This document shows positions 50,996-59,944 of a stretch of DNA of 64,000 nucleotides, piece by piece. Location of the stretch: positions 81,858-145,857 of the forward strand of contig JAKQHS010000031.1 in NCBI GenBank assembly GCA_029557915.1, read 5' to 3'. Below the pieces are notes generated by a model, which made no database searches, was not told the DNA's origin, and saw nothing but the letters and a program-made list of their open reading frames with translations. Origin of the DNA: Bacteroidota bacterium. GTDB lineage: Bacteria > Bacteroidota > Bacteroidia > Chitinophagales > Saprospiraceae. How positions within the stretch are numbered: position 1 is the first letter of the stretch; each line of letters opens with the position of its first letter. A program made the position numbers and the translations under genes.

Positions 50996-51985
50996 AAATC
51001 TCTTCTCCAGCACTTTCTGGATATCCTCATATTCCAGCAGAAATCCATCGTGCCCATAATCGGAATGGATCTTGTCCAGGGTGGCTCCGGGGATCTGATC
51101 GGCGAGTAATTTTTGTTCCGCGAGGGGGAAAAGCACATCGGTGTTGATACCGATGACCGCCGTTTTGGCTTTGACCAGGGAAAGGGCATGAGGAATGCCT
51201 CCGCGCTTGCGGCCGACGTGATGACTGTCCATGGCCTTGCTCAGGGTGATGTAAGAATAGGCATTGAAGCGACGGCTCAGCTTCAGTCCCTGGTACCGCT
51301 GGTAGGACGATGCCCTGAAATCATCGATTTTATCTTCGGTCTCGTATTGTTTGAGATCAAAAGTGATGTAATGGCGGTAGGAAAGGATGGCCAGGCTGCG
51401 GGCTGCTTCGAGCCCGAGCGGGTTGACATTGCCTTCCGCGTCTATGCCGGCTTCGATGGCCATACGCTGCGCTTCGTTGAAAGCGATCCCCCAGGGAGAA
51501 TGCCTCGCGTTGCAGGCCAGAAGGCAGATGCGTTCAAACAGGTAAGGATCCGTAATGGCCCATTCGAGGACCTGCTGTCCCCCCATGGACCCCCCTATGG
51601 AGAGGAAGATATGATCAATCCCCAGATGTTTTTGCAATAAACGATGGGCATGGACCATATCGCGAATGGTCACCAGGGGAAAGGAGGTGCCATAGGCTTT
51701 TCCGGTCAGAGGATCGATGGAGGCAGGGCCCGTGGTCCCGTAACAGGATCCGAGGATATTGGCACATACAATCCGGTATTTCTCCGGATCAAACAAGCGC
51801 CCGGTACCGACCAGTCCCGGCCACCATTCGGAGGGATCGGCATTGGCAGTGAGGGCATGGCAGATCCAGACCACGGGCTTGTTCTGCCCACCGGTATCGG
51901 TATAAGTAATATCAAGTCCGGCTAAGGTGGCGCCCCCTTCCATGTAGAAAGGCAGGCCGGTTGGATAGACTTTATTTTCAGCCAC
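50987..51985 (-). CDS. metX: Homoserine O-acetyltransferase MetX
   Basis: About 332 residues from GTG 51985 (VAENKVYPTG); TTG 51997 is the longest start but overlaps the -7 element TATTTTTG (52002-51995). The nucleophile motif ISIGGSMGGQQVLEW and the final GHDGFLLEYEDIQKVLE identify the alpha/beta-hydrolase-fold acyltransferase that converts homoserine to O-acetylhomoserine for methionine synthesis. Acetyl rather than succinyl transfer is the usual role of this fold but cannot be proven here. Its last codons and stop are part of the adjacent GCTGAAA repeat tract. The sulfhydrylase that uses its product is at 52457-53635. Confidence 0.94.
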   Translation of the reverse strand: MAENKVYPTGLPFYMEGGATLAGLDITYTDTGGQNKPVVWICHALTANADPSEWWPGLVGTGRLFDPEKYRIVCANILGSCYGTTGPASIDPLTGKAYGTSFPLVTIRDMVHAHRLLQKHLGIDHIFLSIGGSMGGQQVLEWAITDPYLFERICLLACNARHSPWGIAFNEAQRMAIEAGIDAEGNVNPLGLEAARSLAILSYRHYITFDLKQYETEDKIDDFRASSYQRYQGLKLSRRFNAYSYITLSKAMDSHHVGRKRGGIPHALSLVKAKTAVIGINTDVLFPLAEQKLLADQIPGATLDKIHSDYGHDGFLLEYEDIQKVLEKRFQL

Positions 51986-51994
51986 GGTAAAAGG

Positions 51995-52019
51995 CAAAAA
52001 TATAAATCAATTAGCTTTG
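51995..52019. promoter_or_regulatory. Divergent -7 elements between metX and the OsmC gene
   Basis: Two perfect TAnnTTTG elements point outwards: TATTTTTG on the minus strand (52002-51995) for metX and TAGCTTTG on the plus strand (52012-52019) for the OsmC-metZ operon. The minus element has a TTG about 21 bases upstream. Confidence 0.6.
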
Positions 52020-52040
52020 CACCCAATTTTATAAAAGCGG

Positions 52041-52460
52041 ATGAAGATTACACTGAGGAGAATCGGCGATCCCCTTCATTTTGAAGCCGCCAATGCCCAG
52101 GGCAATACCATTGAAATGGATGCCAAGGCTGCTTCCGGAGGCACCGGAAAAGGCATGGGGCCCATGGAGACCCTGATCAGTGCCCTGGGAGGATGCAGTT
52201 GCATCGATATCGTTTTGTTTTTGAAAAAATTCCGGCAGGAACTGGCGGATATCCGGGTGGAGATCGAAGCGGACCGGGATCCCGATCATATTCCCTCCCT
52301 TTTTGTGAAAATTCACGCCCATTACCATTTGTATGGAAAACTGGATGCCCGCCAGGTGGAGAAAGCCATATCTCTTTCCATCGATAAGTATTGCTCGGTA
52401 TCCCAGATCCTGAAAAAATCAGTGCCCGTTACCTATGCGTTCACCATCCATTCTTTATGA
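52041..52460 (+). CDS. OsmC/Ohr family protein
   Basis: 139 residues with the OsmC fold. The two peroxidatic cysteines are likely in ALGGCSCID and DKYCSVSQIL. Members reduce organic hydroperoxides or handle other reactive sulfur or peroxide species using thiols. Its stop overlaps the start of metZ (ATGA), and metX diverges from it, so it is tied to methionine/sulfur metabolism here; this placement is frequent in Bacteroidota. Confidence 0.9.
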   Translation: MKITLRRIGDPLHFEAANAQGNTIEMDAKAASGGTGKGMGPMETLISALGGCSCIDIVLFLKKFRQELADIRVEIEADRDPDHIPSLFVKIHAHYHLYGKLDARQVEKAISLSIDKYCSVSQILKKSVPVTYAFTIHSL

Positions 52461-53635
52461 GTTCAAGAAAATTTAAAGACGAAACCATTGCCATCCGGAC
52501 CCAGACGGAACGCACCCGGCATGGGGAGCACAGCACCCCTCTTTTCCTGACGTCCAGCTACGCCTTTGATTCCGGCGATGAGATGGCCGATGCTTTTGCC
52601 GGCATTACGGAAGCCAATGTCTATTCGAGGTACACCAATCCTAATGTGGAGGAATTGGTCAAAAAGTTCTGCCTGCTGGAAGAAGCCTCGGCGGGACTGG
52701 CTACGGCTTCCGGCATGGCCGCGGTGTTTTCTTCCATTGCCGGCTTGTTGAACCAGGGCGATCACCTCATCGCTTCCAGGGCCTTGTTTGGATCTTCCAT
52801 CCAGGTATTGAGCCATATTTTACCCCGGTGGGGCATCACCTGCACCTATGTCGATCCGGTCGATCTCTCCGGCTGGGAACAAGCCCTGACCCCCAATACA
52901 CGGATGGTCTTCCTCGAAACCCCTTCTAATCCATCCCTTTGGATCACTGACCTGGCTGGGGCAGGAGCCTTCGCGCACGACCACAACCTGATCCTTGCAG
53001 TGGACAATTGTTTTGCTTCCCCGGTTCTTCAAAAACCTATGAAATTCGGTGCCTCCCTGGTCATCCATTCCGCTACCAAATATGCCGACGGGCATGGACG
53101 CGTCTTGGGCGGCATCGTTGCGGGTAAAGAGGACTTGATGGAAAAGATCGCTTTTTTCAACAGGCATTCCGGCCCCTCCATCTCCCCTTTTAACGCCTGG
53201 GTGATCAGTAAATCCATGGAAACCCTGGCCCTGCGGGTAAGAGCCCATTGCAAGCAGGCCGAAGAACTGGCTTCCCGGCTTCAGGATCACCCCGGACTGG
53301 AGGCGGTGATCTATCCGTTTTCAGAAAACCACCCGCAAGTCGACCTGGCCAGGCGTCAAATGGAAGCAGGTGGCGGAATCGTTTGCATCAAGGTAAAGGG
53401 AGATTATGCAAAGACGCTCCAATTTATCAACCACCTGGAAATGATTTCCATTTCTCCCAACCTGGGAGACACCCGGTCCATCGCCACCCACCCCACTTCT
53501 TCCACCCACAGCCGCATGACGGAGGAGGATAGGTTGACGGTGGGCATCACCCCCAATCTCGTCCGCTTCAGCGTGGGGCTCGAACATATTGACGATATTG
53601 AGGAGGATATCCGGATTGCCTTATCCAAAATTTAA
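52457..53635 (+). CDS. metZ: PLP-dependent O-acyl-homoserine sulfhydrylase (MetZ-type)
   Basis: 392 residues from ATG 52457, overlapping the OsmC stop by 4 bp; the frame is open upstream within the OsmC gene. It belongs to the Cys/Met metabolism PLP enzymes: YSRYTNPNVEELVKKFCLLE near the start, AVDNCFASPVLQKP, and the PLP lysine in HSATKYADGHG, closing with RFSVGLEHIDDIEEDI. It makes homocysteine from O-acetyl- or O-succinylhomoserine and sulfide; the neighbouring metX favours the acetyl form. Cystathionine gamma-synthase activity is a close alternative. Confidence 0.92.
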   Translation: MSSRKFKDETIAIRTQTERTRHGEHSTPLFLTSSYAFDSGDEMADAFAGITEANVYSRYTNPNVEELVKKFCLLEEASAGLATASGMAAVFSSIAGLLNQGDHLIASRALFGSSIQVLSHILPRWGITCTYVDPVDLSGWEQALTPNTRMVFLETPSNPSLWITDLAGAGAFAHDHNLILAVDNCFASPVLQKPMKFGASLVIHSATKYADGHGRVLGGIVAGKEDLMEKIAFFNRHSGPSISPFNAWVISKSMETLALRVRAHCKQAEELASRLQDHPGLEAVIYPFSENHPQVDLARRQMEAGGGIVCIKVKGDYAKTLQFINHLEMISISPNLGDTRSIATHPTSSTHSRMTEEDRLTVGITPNLVRFSVGLEHIDDIEEDIRIALSKI

Positions 53636-53646
53636 ATCGTGGATAC

Positions 53647-54420
53647 ATGAAAAAAGGACGTAATCTGCTGTGGTTGGCCTTTTGGTCCTGCCTTCTGTTT
53701 TATCAATGCGGGCCGGCGGGGGATGAAAAGGATCCCCAATACCTGGCCGACCTGGCCATTAAAGCCCACGGCAGCAAGGTTTTCGACCAATCCATCATTG
53801 AATTTAAATTCCGTGACCGGTATTATAAATCCACCCGCAAGGACGGAAAATTCATCTATGAGCGGTTCTGGGACTCCGTAGGAACCGTAATCCATGATGT
53901 ACTCGACAACCGGGGCTTTAGCCGGATCGTGGATCAGACCGAAGTGATCCTGGACGCCAAAAAGAAAGAAGCCTTTTCCAATTCCCTGCGCGGGGTCTTC
54001 TATTTCTTTGGCCTCCCCTTTCAGCTCAACGACCCGCCCGTGATCAAAGAATACCTTGGGGAAGTGATGCTCATGGAACAACCCTATCATAAACTGAAGA
54101 TCCGTTTTAAGCCGGACCCGGCCGACCAGCTCATCCATGATGACGTTTATGTCTTCTGGATCCATAAGAAGAACCATACCGTGGATTACCTGGCTTATTC
54201 TTATACCGAGCCCAATGAACGAGGCTTACGTTTTCGGCAAGCCATCAATCCCAGAAAAATCGAAGGCCTGAGGGTACAGGATTATATCAACTACAAACCG
54301 ATCCGGGACAGCAGTTCCCTGAAGGTCGAAGACATGGATATGGCCTGGGCTGGCAATCAACTCACCGAAATGTCCCGGATCATCAATGAGAATGTCAAAA
54401 TCCGCCTGAATAAAAACTGA
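53647..54420 (+). CDS. Lipoprotein of the DUF6503 type
   Basis: 257 residues. Signal peptide with a lipobox-like end (LLFYQCGPAG, Cys21). The mature part is beta-rich, similar to the LolA/LppX-like fold seen in DUF6503: AIKAHGSKVFDQSIIEFKFR, YERFWDSVGT and the DDVYVFWIHKKNHTVDYLAYSY sheet. Function unknown; such proteins may carry lipids. It starts 11 bases after metZ on the same strand, so co-transcription is likely, but a link to methionine is not evident. Confidence 0.75.
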   Translation: MKKGRNLLWLAFWSCLLFYQCGPAGDEKDPQYLADLAIKAHGSKVFDQSIIEFKFRDRYYKSTRKDGKFIYERFWDSVGTVIHDVLDNRGFSRIVDQTEVILDAKKKEAFSNSLRGVFYFFGLPFQLNDPPVIKEYLGEVMLMEQPYHKLKIRFKPDPADQLIHDDVYVFWIHKKNHTVDYLAYSYTEPNERGLRFRQAINPRKIEGLRVQDYINYKPIRDSSSLKVEDMDMAWAGNQLTEMSRIINENVKIRLNKN

Positions 54421-54516
54421 TCCCCTGCCCTGTTTTGCTCGCGGATACCCTTGATATTCAAAGGCTGTGCCTTATAAAATTGTTGTATTTTTGATTCACT
54501 TTCACAATCAGCCGCA

Positions 54517-56679
54517 ATGAGGGAAAAATTATTATTTACCACGGTCTTTGTTTGGTTAAGTTGCCAGTTCGTTTTCGCACAGAAAATCTCCATCGGCCTG
54601 GCCAGCGGGAAGGACGCAATCAACGAAAAATGCGGCCTGCTGAACAACGACCAGTTGGTATTCACCCTCGACAGTGCGGCCAAACAAAATACCCGGTTTG
54701 TAACCAATCTGGGCGGAACCGCGATACGAGGCACGGATTATGCCACCAACCTGACGGATACCGTGCTTTTTACCACGGGCCAGCAAAGCCGCAGTTTTGA
54801 CCTGACGGTATTCGGGGATGCATTCGCGGAAAGTGAAGAAACCGTGGTGGTGATCGCAACCGGCCAGGATGGCTTTGCAGATACTTTTCTCATCACCATC
54901 CAGGACCGTATTGCCCGGATCCTGACCTCCCAGGATACCTTCCGTCAGTGTTCGAACGAACCATTTAAATTGAATTTATACCGTGCCGCCGGGTCCGTGA
55001 TCAATTGGTTTCCCGCCGACATGGCCGCTCCAACGGATGACCCGAATGTTTTCACCATCCTCCCGGTCCGGACCAGTCCGGTGATCCTGACCGCCACCAT
55101 CGACCAATGCGTCGAACGCGACACGATCCAGGTGATCAGTCAACCTATAGGGGTCACCCTAAATACCAAAGACACCTTATTTCTTTGTTTTCCGGATTCA
55201 TTCAGGCTGGTGGCCACCCTGACCCCGCCCAATGCCCAGATCTCCTGGAGTCCGCTCGACAGTACGACCCGGGTGATCAATGCTTCCTCAATCCAGGTCA
55301 AACCGCCAAAATCCGCGCGTTATTTTGTGAATGCGGTTTCAGGCGTTTGTAAGGCAGCGGATACTGTGTATGTGAGCATGGACTCGCTGCGCGATACCAA
55401 AATCATCCACTTCCCGGTGAAGGATAAATATTGTCCCGGCGACAGCATCTTTTTCTTCAGCCAGCGGCATCCCAAGGACCTGTTCCCGGCCCTGAAGCCG
55501 ATGTGGGACCCCTCCAACGGGTTTCAGACGCCTTCGGACACTTTTAATGCCGTAGTCAGCGCTGATAAAACAACGACCTATTTGAGGACTACCCGGAACA
55601 ATGCCTGCGTCCACCGCGACAGTGTTTATATCAAGGTGGTGGAACCGACCATACCCGTTGGGCCGGTGGATACGACCGTTTGTCCCGGAGAAACTGTCCA
55701 GATCAATTTCAACAAAGACAGTTCCGTCTATGAAGATTTTAAATGGTCGCCCCAGGATGGACTGATCAGTTGTGAAAAATGCGACAACCCGAAAATCCTC
55801 GTGCTTGGCCAGCAACAATACATGGTCGAGGCAAAAAAAGATGGTTGCGATGCCACGGCCATGATCTCCACCAGCGTGTTTCAGAAGCCGCAGGTTGGGG
55901 TGTTTACCAATATCCCCCAACCCATCCCCGCCGGTTCGAATGTGCAATTCCTGCTCCAGCTGCCCACAGGGACCAAAGCCTTTAAATGGAGTGTGGACCG
56001 GAATGCTGTACCCTCCGGCAACCTGACCACTACGGTCAACAATATCGGTCCCGGGGTCCATGAAGTGGATGTGGAAATCACGGATGCCAACGGCTGCACC
56101 TGGTCTTACCAGTTCCTGGTCGAGGTGCTTTGCCCACCCAATGCCCTGGCCTTGCAGCGCAGCCCCCAGGGCAACATTTATGAAAGAAGCACTTTGCAGA
56201 TCAGCGCCACCGGCATCAACAGCAACGTCACCAATGTGCGCTGGAGCGTCAACGGCAGCAACCTCAATGAAAACGGCCTTACGCTCACCCACACCCCTTC
56301 CACAGCCGGCAATTACATCTACCGGTTTGAAGCCATCGATCTCAACGGCTGCCCCCTGGCCGCCAGCATCACTGTACAGGTCATTCCCTGCATCTCCCCC
56401 GAGGAACTGAAAAAGAAGATTCCGAATGCCTTCTCACCCAATAACGATGAAAAAAACGATTATTTCAATTACTCGGATGGCACGCTGACCATTACCAAAT
56501 TGTTGGTCTTTAGCCGCTGGGGCCAATTGGTGTATAACAATACCGATCCTGAAAACGGATGGGACGGCCGGGTCAATGGCAATGAGGCCGCTTCCGATGT
56601 TTACATTTACCGGCTCACTTATATCTGCGGGGACGCCGCACCGCAGGAGGTGAGCGGTACCGTGACCTTATTGAGATGA
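54517..56679 (+). CDS. Secreted gliding-motility-associated (T9SS type B) multi-domain protein
   Basis: 720 residues with a signal peptide (about 3-22). Several Ig/PKD-like beta domains fill residues 25-620, with repeated cysteines and DSV/VYVK motifs. The C-terminal 85 residues are the CHU_C type B sorting domain: IPNAFSPNNDEKNDYF, LLVFSRWGQLVYNN and NGWDGRVNGNEAASDVYIYRL. Type B proteins are exported by the type IX system and often form adhesive surface structures. The central repeats imply adhesion or matrix binding. Confidence 0.92.
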   Translation: MREKLLFTTVFVWLSCQFVFAQKISIGLASGKDAINEKCGLLNNDQLVFTLDSAAKQNTRFVTNLGGTAIRGTDYATNLTDTVLFTTGQQSRSFDLTVFGDAFAESEETVVVIATGQDGFADTFLITIQDRIARILTSQDTFRQCSNEPFKLNLYRAAGSVINWFPADMAAPTDDPNVFTILPVRTSPVILTATIDQCVERDTIQVISQPIGVTLNTKDTLFLCFPDSFRLVATLTPPNAQISWSPLDSTTRVINASSIQVKPPKSARYFVNAVSGVCKAADTVYVSMDSLRDTKIIHFPVKDKYCPGDSIFFFSQRHPKDLFPALKPMWDPSNGFQTPSDTFNAVVSADKTTTYLRTTRNNACVHRDSVYIKVVEPTIPVGPVDTTVCPGETVQINFNKDSSVYEDFKWSPQDGLISCEKCDNPKILVLGQQQYMVEAKKDGCDATAMISTSVFQKPQVGVFTNIPQPIPAGSNVQFLLQLPTGTKAFKWSVDRNAVPSGNLTTTVNNIGPGVHEVDVEITDANGCTWSYQFLVEVLCPPNALALQRSPQGNIYERSTLQISATGINSNVTNVRWSVNGSNLNENGLTLTHTPSTAGNYIYRFEAIDLNGCPLAASITVQVIPCISPEELKKKIPNAFSPNNDEKNDYFNYSDGTLTITKLLVFSRWGQLVYNNTDPENGWDGRVNGNEAASDVYIYRLTYICGDAAPQEVSGTVTLLR

Positions 56680-56707
56680 TTCCATCCACCATCCACCACC
56701 CACCAAT

Positions 56708-57991
56708 ATGAAATCTTTCCTCCCCATCCTACCCCTCCTGTTATTCTTCGGATGTGGTCAGGGCCGTCAATCCCAAACTAACCTGCCTGGAAAAGCAGAG
56801 ACCGCACCCATGCGCGAAGTGGTGCTCATGCCCAAAACCGAAGCGGGTTTGCGGCTTATGGCGGATGAACTGGCCCATAAATACCTCATCTTCGACGGCC
56901 ATGTGGACCTGCCCTACCGGCTGAACATAAAAAATTTCCGGCCTACAAAGGAATTTATAGGCATCCCCGTGGAATCAAAGGAAGGGGACTTTGATTATGT
57001 AAGAGCCAAGAAAGGCGGTCTGAGCGCACCCATCATGTCCATCTATATCCCCGCCTCTTATCAAAAAGGGGGTGCAAAAAGTTTTGCCGAAGAACTGATC
57101 GACATGGTCAACAGCATCATCGAGGGCCATCCGGACAAATTCGCCCCCGGGCTTACCCCCGACCAGGTCGAAGCCAATTTTAAAAAAGGGCTGATATCCC
57201 TCCCCATGGGGATGGAAAACGGTGCACCCATAGAAAACGATCTCCGCAACGTCGCCCATTTTTACGATCGGGGGATCCGCTATATCACCCTCACCCATTC
57301 CGAGGACAATCAGATCTGCGATGCTGCATATGCTTCCACCCGCACCTGGAAAGGGCTCAGTCCATTTGGAGTAGAGGTGGTGAAAGAGATGAACCGGGTC
57401 GGCATGCTCGTGGACGTATCCCATATTACGGACAGCAGCTTCTGGCAGGTCCTCCGCGTCAGCCGGGCGCCGGTCATCGCCTCTCATTCCTCCTGCAGGC
57501 ATTTTACCCCTGGTTTTGAACGCAACATGTCCGATGACATGATTGCCGCGCTGAAGGGCAACGGGGGCATGATCATGATCAATTTCGGATCCGATTTCCT
57601 CGACAATGAAATCCGTTTAAAAAACAACCGGGACCGCAATGAGCTGGAGGCTCTGCTTGCCGCACAAAATCTGAGCCACCGCGACAGCGCCGCGAAACCG
57701 ATTATAAAACAATTCGAGGCCAGCCACCCCAGCCTTTATTCAGATGTAAAAAGAGTTGCGGATCACATCGACCATGCGGTAAAACTCGCCGGCATCGATC
57801 ATGTGGGTTTTGGCTCCGATTACGACGGGGTGGGCGATTCCCTGCCGGTCGGCTTGAAAGACGTCTCCGCCTATCCGAATATCATTTATGAATTGCTTTC
57901 CCGCGGTTATTCGGAAGAAGATATCGCAAAAATTTGTTCTGCAAATTTCCTGAGGGTCTGGAGAAAAGCGATTGAGGTAGCCGGCAACTAA
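56708..57991 (+). CDS. Membrane dipeptidase (M19 renal dipeptidase family) lipoprotein
   Basis: 427 residues. Signal peptide with lipobox LLLFFGCGQG (Cys17). The binuclear zinc site of M19 is seen as FDGHVDLPYR, Glu in MGMENGAP, ITLTHSEDN, VDVSHITD and ASHSSCRHF with FGSDYDGV near the end. It hydrolyses dipeptides, possibly of both chiralities, in the periplasm or at the outer membrane. A CCACCCA-type tract lies just upstream of the ATG (56682-56703). Confidence 0.93.
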   Translation: MKSFLPILPLLLFFGCGQGRQSQTNLPGKAETAPMREVVLMPKTEAGLRLMADELAHKYLIFDGHVDLPYRLNIKNFRPTKEFIGIPVESKEGDFDYVRAKKGGLSAPIMSIYIPASYQKGGAKSFAEELIDMVNSIIEGHPDKFAPGLTPDQVEANFKKGLISLPMGMENGAPIENDLRNVAHFYDRGIRYITLTHSEDNQICDAAYASTRTWKGLSPFGVEVVKEMNRVGMLVDVSHITDSSFWQVLRVSRAPVIASHSSCRHFTPGFERNMSDDMIAALKGNGGMIMINFGSDFLDNEIRLKNNRDRNELEALLAAQNLSHRDSAAKPIIKQFEASHPSLYSDVKRVADHIDHAVKLAGIDHVGFGSDYDGVGDSLPVGLKDVSAYPNIIYELLSRGYSEEDIAKICSANFLRVWRKAIEVAGN

Positions 57992-58017
57992 ATCCAGCCT
58001 TCCCGCCCTAGCCTTTG

Positions 58018-58112
58018 CCTTAACCTTAACCTTAACCTTAACCTTAACCTTAACCTTAACCTTAACCTTTGCCTTAACCTTTACCTTAACCTTTGCCTTA
58101 GCCTTTCTCCTT
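58018..58112. repeat. CCTTAA hexamer repeat upstream of lipoprotein gene
   Basis: Eight perfect CCTTAA units (58018-58065) are followed by degenerate CCTTTG/CCTTTA units up to about 58112. Hexamers keep spacing changes in multiples of 6 bp and lie 40-130 bp before the ATG at 58151, so copy number could alter promoter geometry. The unit resembles, but is not, a telomere repeat. Confidence 0.9.
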
Positions 58113-58150
58113 TTAATGTTTATTTATATTTTTATGTAAAACCTGTTCCT

Positions 58151-59071
58151 ATGAAGCTGAGGTTATTATTCATGGTTTTACCGGCCCTGACCTGGTTTGC
58201 CTGTCAGCCTGCCCAGCCCACCGGTCCCATCGTGGAGAAAGGAAAAGATTTTGATTCGTACTGGCACCAGGGCAAAGCGGAAATCACTTCCTACGATTTA
58301 TTTCAGGCCCGTTATGGTGAAATGAGGGAAGGCGAAGCCGTGATCGTTTTTGTGACCGAAGAGCATGACCGGGAAAAACAGGTCAAACTGGACCAGCCCG
58401 GCATCGACCCGGCCCTGAAAGTCGGGGTCTTAAAAATGAACCTGACCAAACGCTTTTATACCGGTCTTTATCCCTACCACATGATGCTCTCCAGTTTTGT
58501 GGAGGCCGGAGGCATTGCCCCCTGGCAGGGCCTTAAAGTGGCCGCATCCTGCATGGAATGGTGCGGGCAGACCTATGCCCAGCTCAACCGGCGAAATGAC
58601 CATTACCAGTACCAGCTCCATTCCTATTTTGAAAAAGAAAACCAAATCGACAAACACCTTAACCGCCACATGACGGAAGACGCCGTCTGGAACCTGATCC
58701 GGATCAACCCCAACGCCCTGATCCAGACCGACAGCATCCTGATCATCCCCAGCCTGCTGTTTGCACGCCTGAGCCATATCGAACTGAAGCCATACCGGGC
58801 GCGGACCTCTCATCTCAGCCTGGACCTGGGCAATAAAGTTTATCACATTGAATATCCATCCCTCGGCCGTTCACTTTATATCGAATACGAGCCTGAATTC
58901 CCTCACCAGATCGTGCGTTGGAGTGAAGAATATAAAGACGGTTTCGGTGAAAATGCCAAAGTATTGACCACCACGGCGCGGCGCAAAAAACAGATCATGT
59001 CGGATTACTGGAACCGGCACGGCATAGTGGATGACAGCCTGCGAATGGAGCTCGACCTGATGAAATTATAA
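58151..59071 (+). CDS. Conserved Bacteroidota lipoprotein, unknown function
   Basis: 306 residues; signal peptide with lipobox ALTWFACQPA (Cys18). The mature chain has conserved segments SYWHQGKAEITSYDLFQARYGE, FYTGLYPYHMMLSS and GLKVAASCMEWCGQTYAQLN, with two nearby cysteines. Similar proteins in databases are sometimes labelled septum-formation inhibitor Maf, but there is no Maf nucleotide pyrophosphatase motif, so that name should not be used. It is followed by uppP after 54 bases. Confidence 0.78.
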   Translation: MKLRLLFMVLPALTWFACQPAQPTGPIVEKGKDFDSYWHQGKAEITSYDLFQARYGEMREGEAVIVFVTEEHDREKQVKLDQPGIDPALKVGVLKMNLTKRFYTGLYPYHMMLSSFVEAGGIAPWQGLKVAASCMEWCGQTYAQLNRRNDHYQYQLHSYFEKENQIDKHLNRHMTEDAVWNLIRINPNALIQTDSILIIPSLLFARLSHIELKPYRARTSHLSLDLGNKVYHIEYPSLGRSLYIEYEPEFPHQIVRWSEEYKDGFGENAKVLTTTARRKKQIMSDYWNRHGIVDDSLRMELDLMKL

Positions 59072-59125
59072 GCCTTTGGGCTGTGGGTGGCTGATTATCT
59101 TTGGCCCTCCAAGCAAAGCGCAGTC

Positions 59126-59944
59126 ATGAATATATTCCAGGCCATCCTGCTCGCCATCGTCGAAGGCATTACTGAATTCCTTCCCATTTCCTCGACGGGC
59201 CATATGATCATCGCCAGTTCGGCCATGGGCATCCATACCGGGGCTTTCACGAAATTGTTTGAAGTGGCGATCCAACTGGGAGCCATCCTTGCCGTCCTGG
59301 TCCTCTATCGGAAAAGGTTCCTTCAGTGGACCAATTACCAGTTTTATTTAAAACTGGCCGTTGGGGTCTTGCCGGCCCTGGTATTGGGTTTTCTGTTTTC
59401 GGATCAGATCGATGCCATGCTGGAGAGCCCTTTCGTGGTGGCTTTATCGCTCCTCCTGGGAGGCATTTTCCTCCTCTTTATCGATTCCGTTTTCAGTCAT
59501 CACACCATCCATCAGGAAGGGGAGATCGGATACAAAAATGCCCTGATCATCGGATTCTGGCAGACCCTGGCCATGATCCCCGGGGTGAGTCGCAGCGCGG
59601 CTTCCATCATCGGAGGCATGCAGCAGAAACTGGACCGGGACCTGGCCGCCGAGTTTTCCTTTTTTCTTGCCGTACCCACCATGGCGGCGGCCACGCTCTA
59701 TTCCCTCTTCCTCAAATCCTGGATGGTCGACGGTGTCGAACAAAAAGGATTTGAGATCATTACGGGCACTACGAACAATACCCTTGTTTTTCTTACCGGC
59801 AATGTGGTGGCTTTCATCGTCGCCATGCTGGCCATCCGCTTTTTTATCGGTTATCTCCAGAAGCATGGATTTAAGCTTTTTGGGTATTACCGCATCCTGG
59901 TCGGAGTCATCTTGCTTATTTTGATCAAGGCCAATAAATTATAA
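59126..59944 (+). CDS. uppP: Undecaprenyl-diphosphate phosphatase UppP (BacA)
   Basis: 272 residues from ATG 59126 (MNIFQAILLAIVEG); the frame is open 13 codons upstream but those lack similarity to the family. The two active-site motifs are GITEFLPISSTGH (about 14-26) and PGVSRSAASI (about 151-160), within eight membrane helices. It recycles undecaprenyl pyrophosphate for peptidoglycan and other envelope polymers and confers bacitracin tolerance. The next 1.1 kb is a repeat array without genes. Confidence 0.95.
   Translation: MNIFQAILLAIVEGITEFLPISSTGHMIIASSAMGIHTGAFTKLFEVAIQLGAILAVLVLYRKRFLQWTNYQFYLKLAVGVLPALVLGFLFSDQIDAMLESPFVVALSLLLGGIFLLFIDSVFSHHTIHQEGEIGYKNALIIGFWQTLAMIPGVSRSAASIIGGMQQKLDRDLAAEFSFFLAVPTMAAATLYSLFLKSWMVDGVEQKGFEIITGTTNNTLVFLTGNVVAFIVAMLAIRFFIGYLQKHGFKLFGYYRILVGVILLILIKANKL

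Noticed and set aside
58018..58112. CCTTAA repeats as telomere-like ends
   Set aside because: They are internal to a continuous gene-bearing region and simply a bacterial microsatellite.
58151..59071. Label septum formation inhibitor Maf for the 306-residue lipoprotein
   Set aside because: It has a lipoprotein signal and none of the Maf nucleotide-pyrophosphatase motifs; the name seems to be a propagated database error.
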